DNA of 64,000 bases from Gaeumannomyces sp. JS-464 (taxonomy: Eukaryota; Ascomycota; Sordariomycetes; Magnaporthales; Magnaporthaceae): the NCBI GenBank assembly GCA_002197995.1, contig NGZR01000001.1, positions 868,001-932,000 on the forward strand. Direction: 5' to 3'. The notes below the pieces were generated by a model, which saw nothing but the letters and a program-made list of their open reading frames with translations, did no database searches and was not told the DNA's origin. The position numbers and the translations under genes were made by a program. Positions 58,275 through 64,000 of this stretch are shown piece by piece. Numbering within the stretch: the stretch's first letter is position 1; each line of letters begins with the position of its first letter.

Positions 58275-61132
58275 ACTAGGGCCTCGGCCTGGGTCCATGG
58301 TCGACCTGCAGGCATACACGCACTCACGCACTCACTCACGCACACCACGTACTCATTCCCAGCGCGGATAGGCGGGTTGGGACAGAGGGAGGAGGGCTAC
58401 GCCACACACAGGAGGAGAGAGAGAGAGGCCGGCAAACTGCGGCATGGGCAAGGTTGCTGCTTCTACGCCTCCTCCTGTTTTTGCTTGGCCCTCTGCTGCC
58501 ACCCGATGCCCCCGTCGTGATGATTGCTTTTTCCCTCACTGTCTCCGTCGCATCCGGTTGTGACCTGTCAATTCGGTGCAACGACCAGCCGTGTCTTTCA
58601 CCTCCCCTCCGTCGTCTAGCCGACGCGACAGACGATCATTTGATATGACGATGCCTGCAGCAGGCAAAGCATGCACGCCGCAGCCAAGTGGGCAGAGCGT
58701 CGTCGCGGTTCCCGACGGGCAATTTGTCCGTGATGCCCGTGGTCGGGCTGGATGGGTGGGATTATTCGTATCCATTGTTTTTGGCTGGGTTCGCTTCCTG
58801 TTATGGTCAGCCGGACGGACAAGCAAAAGCAAGAGGGCGCGCGGCAAGGGCAACAAGGGCCACTCATATTCTGGTGCAATCAATTCCTACGGCCCAGGCC
58901 CTGGCCTTTTTTTTTTTGTTGGGCCTGGGGCTGCTGCGGAAGGGAAGGGACGGAACACAGCACGCCAGACGGACAGGCCAAGGTGGCAGGCACAACCACG
59001 ACCGCTGAGCTACCACGTCCCAGGGCAGAGGCGCGGCCCATTCCGAGCCCGCAGTGTCAAGCTGAATCTCGGGGGCTCCACGCTGATTGAGTCATGGGTT
59101 TGGTTCCCACGCTCTTGACCGGCTTCATCTTTCCTACTCTTCTCCGTCCTTGCCCTGTTTGGAAATCGGACAGTACCCGCTTTGTGGACTGGAAAGGAAA
59201 TAACAATCGCCCACAGCCAGGGCGGAGCCGATGAACAAACAGGCCCAAGTCGAAACGCGGGCAGCAGAAGATCGGCAATCGAGCGATTTTCTTCCCCTTT
59301 TCCAATATCCAGAGCCAGACGGCAAGTTTTTTTTTTTCTGCTCCCGACCAGCGGGTTGCCTGTTGCAGCTGCGGGTTTCCGGCTTGGGCGCCACGGCCGA
59401 GCGGCTGCGAAAGGGCAGCAAGTGTTGCTACCTACCCCAGGCGGGAGGGGAATGAACATGCTTTCTGCTTCAATCAAGGGTCGCAGTCGCAGCGATGCAA
59501 GCCAAGGCAAGGCCAGGCCAGGCATTCTCCCCAACCATCAGGAGATGAAGAATCCAGAGTACGGCCGAGAGCTACAGTGCACCACCACCACCACCCTCTA
59601 GGAGGGGCCGCCCGCTTGGCCGTGGGAAAAAAATGTAGCCTGCGCGGCCTCGTCAGCAGCACCCACCACGACTCTGCTGCCAACATCCGGCCTTTGCAGC
59701 TGCATGGCCGGCCTCGATGCCGCGAGGCCCAATTGGAGTGAAAGTGAGCGGGACAGAGAGAAAGAGATGGCCGAGCGGGACGGACAAAACGACCGGTCTG
59801 CTCCCGTCTCACTGCTCTGATTCTCTGCGCCCCTCTCACACTGCTCCGGCCTGGTGTTTGATGCGGGTGAGACTGCACGCGCCCATGGAGCGAGCAGGCC
59901 GAGGAGGAAAGGACCACCAGGACCAAGTCCCGGCGGCAAACCCCTCCTCCTCGTACCGCCGCCGGGTGGCCTGTTTATTCGCGGCCTGCTGGATCGGGCT
60001 CGCGTGTATGTAGGTATGGCTGCCGTCATAGCAGCGCCCAGGCAAACAAGAGCTGCTGATTGCTTGCCTGGTTGCCCTTGTCTCCCATGGGAAGTTTTCC
60101 TCCGGGGAACACGTCTCCTTGGCGCTTCCTATCATGCACGGGTCAAACAATAAACTGCTTCGCGCCCACCACCATCGCCCCGCCCAGCCAGCCCGATGCA
60201 GTGCAGACGAACGGAGGCCGCTCCCCTCCTCGATCCTGCCACCAATCTCGATCGGCGCGCCGGCCGTTGTCCTGCCGATGGACGATAGGGAAGCAGGGCA
60301 TCGACCACACGGCTGCCCTGCCGCCGAGCTGGCCCGCAGGCGACGCATGCGGGACCAAAAAAGGGAGCAGCAGGCGCCAGACTTTTCATAACATTACACA
60401 ACACACACACACACATACACATATCACATCCTGCACATCAGTATTTGCTTCTTTTTGGTTCTCTGCTTGATGCCAAGCCCCGGAGCGCTGCGAGGGAGGG
60501 GTTGAAGGAAGCATGCTGCCGACAGCCACACGCACACGCACACGCACACTCAAACATACGCACACGCACACACACGCACACACATGAAGTCCCGGCCGGG
60601 GGCCTGCGCGGCGATGAGGTTACCCTTTTGATGATTCGTGGGAGGGGGATGGGATCTGAGGGGAATATGCGCTGGCAGCGTCTCATTTGCCCGCCGCCTA
60701 CCTTCTCCCCAAGAGCGGGCTTCAATCGGCAGCCTCGCCCTGCCGCTGCTGGTCCTGTTTCTTGGCCATGCAGCAGCGGCAGTTTGCTTTGCTCCCTCCT
60801 CCTCCCTCCATACTCCATCCCACATAACATGCATGTTGGCCTGCGGGCGAGGCCACACCATCCGGTCTCTGGCCCTGTCTTTTTTTTTTCTTTTTCTCTT
60901 GCCGCCATCGAAAGATGCCGCACGTGAAAAAAGCAACACCCGTGGACACATATATCTCCGCTCTCGCGACCGACGCGCAGTCATTTCCTGCCCGTGTGGT
61001 GTGATTTATGCTGGTGTGCCCAATGGGGCCGCCTTGTCGAGGTCAAGATGACGTTTCTCCTTTTCCATGATAGTTGGCGAGGACGGGCGCACCTATCACC
61101 ACTGCTGCTCGCCAGCGAAACTGCTACCCTCG

Positions 61133-61210
61133 TCCCCCCCCCCCCCCCCCTCTCTCTCTCTCTTCTCTCTCTCTCTTCTCTCTCTCTTCTCTCCCTCTCT
61201 CTCTCTCCCT
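61133..61210. repeat. Poly(C) followed by a polypyrimidine CT tract
   Basis: About 17 C then CT/CTT units, some 78 bp of pure pyrimidine on one strand. Confidence 0.9.
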
Positions 61211-62416
61211 ACCCGACAGCAGCAGGTATGGGTAACGCCAGCGAGCAGCCAGGAGGAGGCTTTGCCGCGCCGCCCGAGTCTCGCAAGGAACGAGCACCCG
61301 CGGCGGCGGAGGCCACTCGGGCCAAGGCGGCCCAAGTTGGGGCCCTGCCTGGGCCTGGGCCACAATCGCAGGGTATCACGGCATTGGCGATGATGCAGAA
61401 AATAGATGAAGCGCCGCCGCGTCGTCTTCTCTTACTCGTAGAGAGCCCATCTATTTACTTGCCTTTCTTTTTGGAGTCTTGTTTTGTGCGCCTTTTTTTT
61501 TTTTTTTTTTTTTCCCTCTCTTTGACGTGGCGATGCGTGTCAAGATGTTATATTGGCGGACGCAACCCCACGACACCTACACATCCTACATCACCGGCGG
61601 CGGCGGCATGCTTGGGAGGGAAGGGGGCAAGAGAGGGGAAATTGGCATTGCTACCCTCCCTATACTTGCCGTCTGGGCCGAGCTGCTACCTACCTACCTA
61701 GGTACTAACAGCCAGCGGAGCGGAGCGGGAACGGCAAGAAGAGACCAAAGTCTGGATACCAGCCTTGTTTGTTGGGACAGTCCACACACACACACACGCA
61801 CACCCTCCTCCCTCAATACGTCTCCCTCGCTTGGGGGAATATCAGGAGGAGGGGTCAGGTGGTTCTCTGCAAACGCGTCGGATTCGCACGCAGTATAAGC
61901 GAGCGAGCAAGCGAGGTATCATATGCAAAGAGGAGGGACACGGGAGAGGAAAAAAAAAAAAAAGCGGCCAACAAAGGGAACAAGGCCAAATGTCGGTATC
62001 AAATCAACAACGCGACGGGGTCCAAACAAGGGCCCGATCGCAAATGCCGCTGCCGCCAAGCGGGCGGGCCAGGGCAAGGCCGGATGCCCACAACATTTGA
62101 CATGTGTGGACGCAGACGGGAGGGGGAGGGACGGTTGGTCGAGCCAGCAAGCGGCGGAGCGGCGGCAGGACGGCAACTAACGGCAGCGCCAGGTCTAGGC
62201 CCCCGGGACCCGCGGCCCGTCCTCTCTTTCTTCCTTTCTTGCCTTCTCGCTATGTAATATGGCCAAACATTTGTGTTGGTAATTTCGATGCCGCCCACTG
62301 GGTGATGGACGTATCCGTCCGTCTCAGCCTATGGTTTCTCTTCTTGCGGGGAGCACTCGCGCGCGTGCACGTCAAACAGCACAGGACCCTTGCACCCAGC
62401 CAGTGGGCGCAAGGGA

Positions 62417-62442
62417 GCTACCTAGGTACCTACCTAGGTAGC
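62417..62442. repeat. 26-bp perfect palindrome with two TACCTAGGTA cores
   Basis: GCTACCTAGGTA and TACCTAGGTAGC are exact reverse complements separated by CC. The strongest hairpin or cruciform candidate in the GC-rich part. Confidence 0.9.
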
Positions 62443-62923
62443 TACCAGGGAAGGTTAGGTTAGGTTGGCTTGGTTGGCTGGCTGGGGGCGGGGCACTGGG
62501 GCGCACGGCAGCAGCCCGGGCCCGTTTCCTCCGCTGACCGGTTACAAAAGAAGAAAAGAAAAAAAAAACCTCTGCATGTCGCTATCTTTGCCACCTAGTC
62601 GAGCCCCACGTTTTTTTGTTGCTTGGTCGCGGGGCTAGCACAGGCGGGAAAGATAGGACACGACACGCACCGTCGAGTGGTGATTGAGCAAACCGGGGCC
62701 TCCTCTTCTACGGATGGCCTCTAAGAGGTTGCATCGCGGGGTGGCGGGCGGGTAAAAAGGCAGCAGCAGCAGCTCCTGAGGGTTCGTCCGGTGCAGAATA
62801 GCCGGCTCCAATCCCGATCGAGGCGATGACGATGCATGGAGGGGGCAATAACAGCGGACAGCACACAGCCACAGCGAGCCAGCCAGCCAGCCAGTGTGCC
62901 GCCTGCCCCGCAACGAGAGAGTG

Positions 62924-62958
<35 letters not shown>

Positions 62959-64000
62959 TGGCCCACCTAAAAAAAGCGCGCCCGTGCCGCCCGTTGGCGA
63001 TCTTCCCGTCGGCCTGAGCGGCCTGCCAAAAGCCCCCCCGCCCCAGCCAGAGCGGCACCGAGGCGCGAGCCGTGGATTTCGCAAATGGTACCCTCTGCTG
63101 ACACGGACATGGGCCGCCGACCTGCCCCGTTTTCTTTTCTTTTTTTTTCTGCTTCCTGCCCATCTTCTTCCTTTTCGCTGGTTTTTCCCCCATTGAGAAT
63201 TTAGCTGCTGACGCACACCTTCAATCCCTTGCGTATACGTACGTAAATATCCATTGAATGTAGTATATAGTATACAACGCCACCACTAGGCATGAGAGTG
63301 TCGGTGAGAGAGATCATGAAGGCAGGCGTGCAGGGAGGTGGGGTTCCTGGCCGTAACAAGCAAGCCGGGAGGGCCAGAGCCGTGCTGCGCAAGAGACACA
63401 GAATTGAAATAGAAAGCGGAAATTAAATAATAAGCAATAAACAAAATACCAAAAAAAAAGCAGGGCGAGCGGACGGGCCAAGGCACGCACCGTCACCCCA
63501 CCGACGCGATATGCACTCCAGACACACCACGGGACGTCACGAGAACAAAATCGAAGCAGCAGGGAGGGGGCTTCGGCCCCGGCGACACTGCCGAATTGTG
63601 GGCTTTTTTCTGGCCTGGACGTGGGCCCCTGCTGGTGCTGGCTGGTGCTCGCTGGTGCTGGTGCTGTTTTGCGTCTGTCTATTTGCTGCTTGCTTGCTGG
63701 GCTGGGCTGGGCTGGGCTGCAACGTGCAGCAGCCAGCGTGCGTGAGGGATTTATTTTCGTGGGGCCGGGCATTATGCACTCACTCACTCGCTCGCCCGCT
63801 CACTCGACGTATTTTTGGTGTCTGCTGGTCCCCGTTGGCGTGTGTGTTGTTTTTGCGCGTACCATCAGGCTCGCGGCGCAGAGTAAGCGCAGGGTAGCAT
63901 GGCGCGCACAGCGAACCAGCCAGCCCTGGGCGACGAGGATTCCTTCCACCCCGTACCCGTCCGTATATGAGATGTGATGATGCGTGTTGTTGTTGTTGTT

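Larger units (their letters stand above)
57001..64000. other. GC-rich, apparently gene-free region with simple repeats (6)
   Basis: Contains GAA repeats near 57,610-57,632, GT repeats at 58,246-58,274 and 62,925-62,958, CGCACA-type repeats at about 60,530-60,585, a poly(C)-(CT) tract at 61,133-61,210, poly(T) at 61,493-61,513, TACCTAGGTA palindromes at 61,695 and 62,417-62,442, GGGCT repeats near 63,695-63,715, and GTT repeats at the window's right end. No supported gene. Confidence 0.5.

Noticed and set aside
62452..62466. Telomere-like repeat (GGTTAGGTTAGGTTGG)
   Set aside because: Only two to three units of TTAGGT, not TTAGGG, embedded in other simple repeats; no telomere array.

Overview
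The window is fungal nuclear DNA, most likely from a filamentous ascomycete (Pezizomycotina, probably Sordariomycetes). Three things point there: repeats mutated in the C-to-T / G-to-A pattern of RIP (repeat-induced point mutation), TE families typical of that group (chromodomain Ty3/Gypsy, Ty1/Copia, Fot1/pogo), and one spliced Zn2Cys6 regulator gene. It has two sharply different compartments. Positions 1 to about 22,500 are very AT-rich, repeat-derived and full of stop codons. Positions from about 23,050 to 64,000 are GC-rich, with almost no recognisable genes and very many simple-sequence tracts.

The AT-rich compartment is a nested transposon graveyard. (i) 1-9942 holds the gag half, reverse transcriptase and part of the RNase H of a minus-strand chromovirus that runs off the left edge. 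A complete but dead Ty1/Copia element (3223-8622, plus strand) is inserted in it. (ii) About 10,061-13,275 is a plus-strand Fot1/pogo DNA transposon. Its transposase gene is split by a short LTR element (11,097-12,583) that has 270-bp LTRs and a GC-rich 27-bp minisatellite inside. (iii) 14,862-22,567 is a complete second chromovirus of the same family (minus strand, 461/462-bp LTRs, perfect AACAC target duplication), with gag, RT, RNase H, integrase and chromodomain still readable between stops. No TE open reading frame is intact. Two of the three transposase catalytic Asp, and both Asp of the chromovirus RT YLDD box, have become Asn, as RIP predicts.

The AT/GC border (about 22,490-23,060) holds a 388-bp element candidate with 9-bp terminal inverted repeats and AAGGGG on both sides. 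It coincides with the end of heavy RIP: the outer LTR of the second chromovirus is far less mutated than its inner one.

In the GC-rich compartment I can support only one gene, a two-exon minus-strand Zn2Cys6 transcription factor (36743-35268, 453 aa) whose intron divides the zinc cluster. The rest (about 12 kb on one side, 27 kb on the other) holds homopolymer tracts, CA/GT and other microsatellites, and a dispersed palindrome based on TACCTAGGTA. Its many short ORFs look like chance products of GC-rich DNA. No rRNA, convincing tRNA or CRISPR array was seen.
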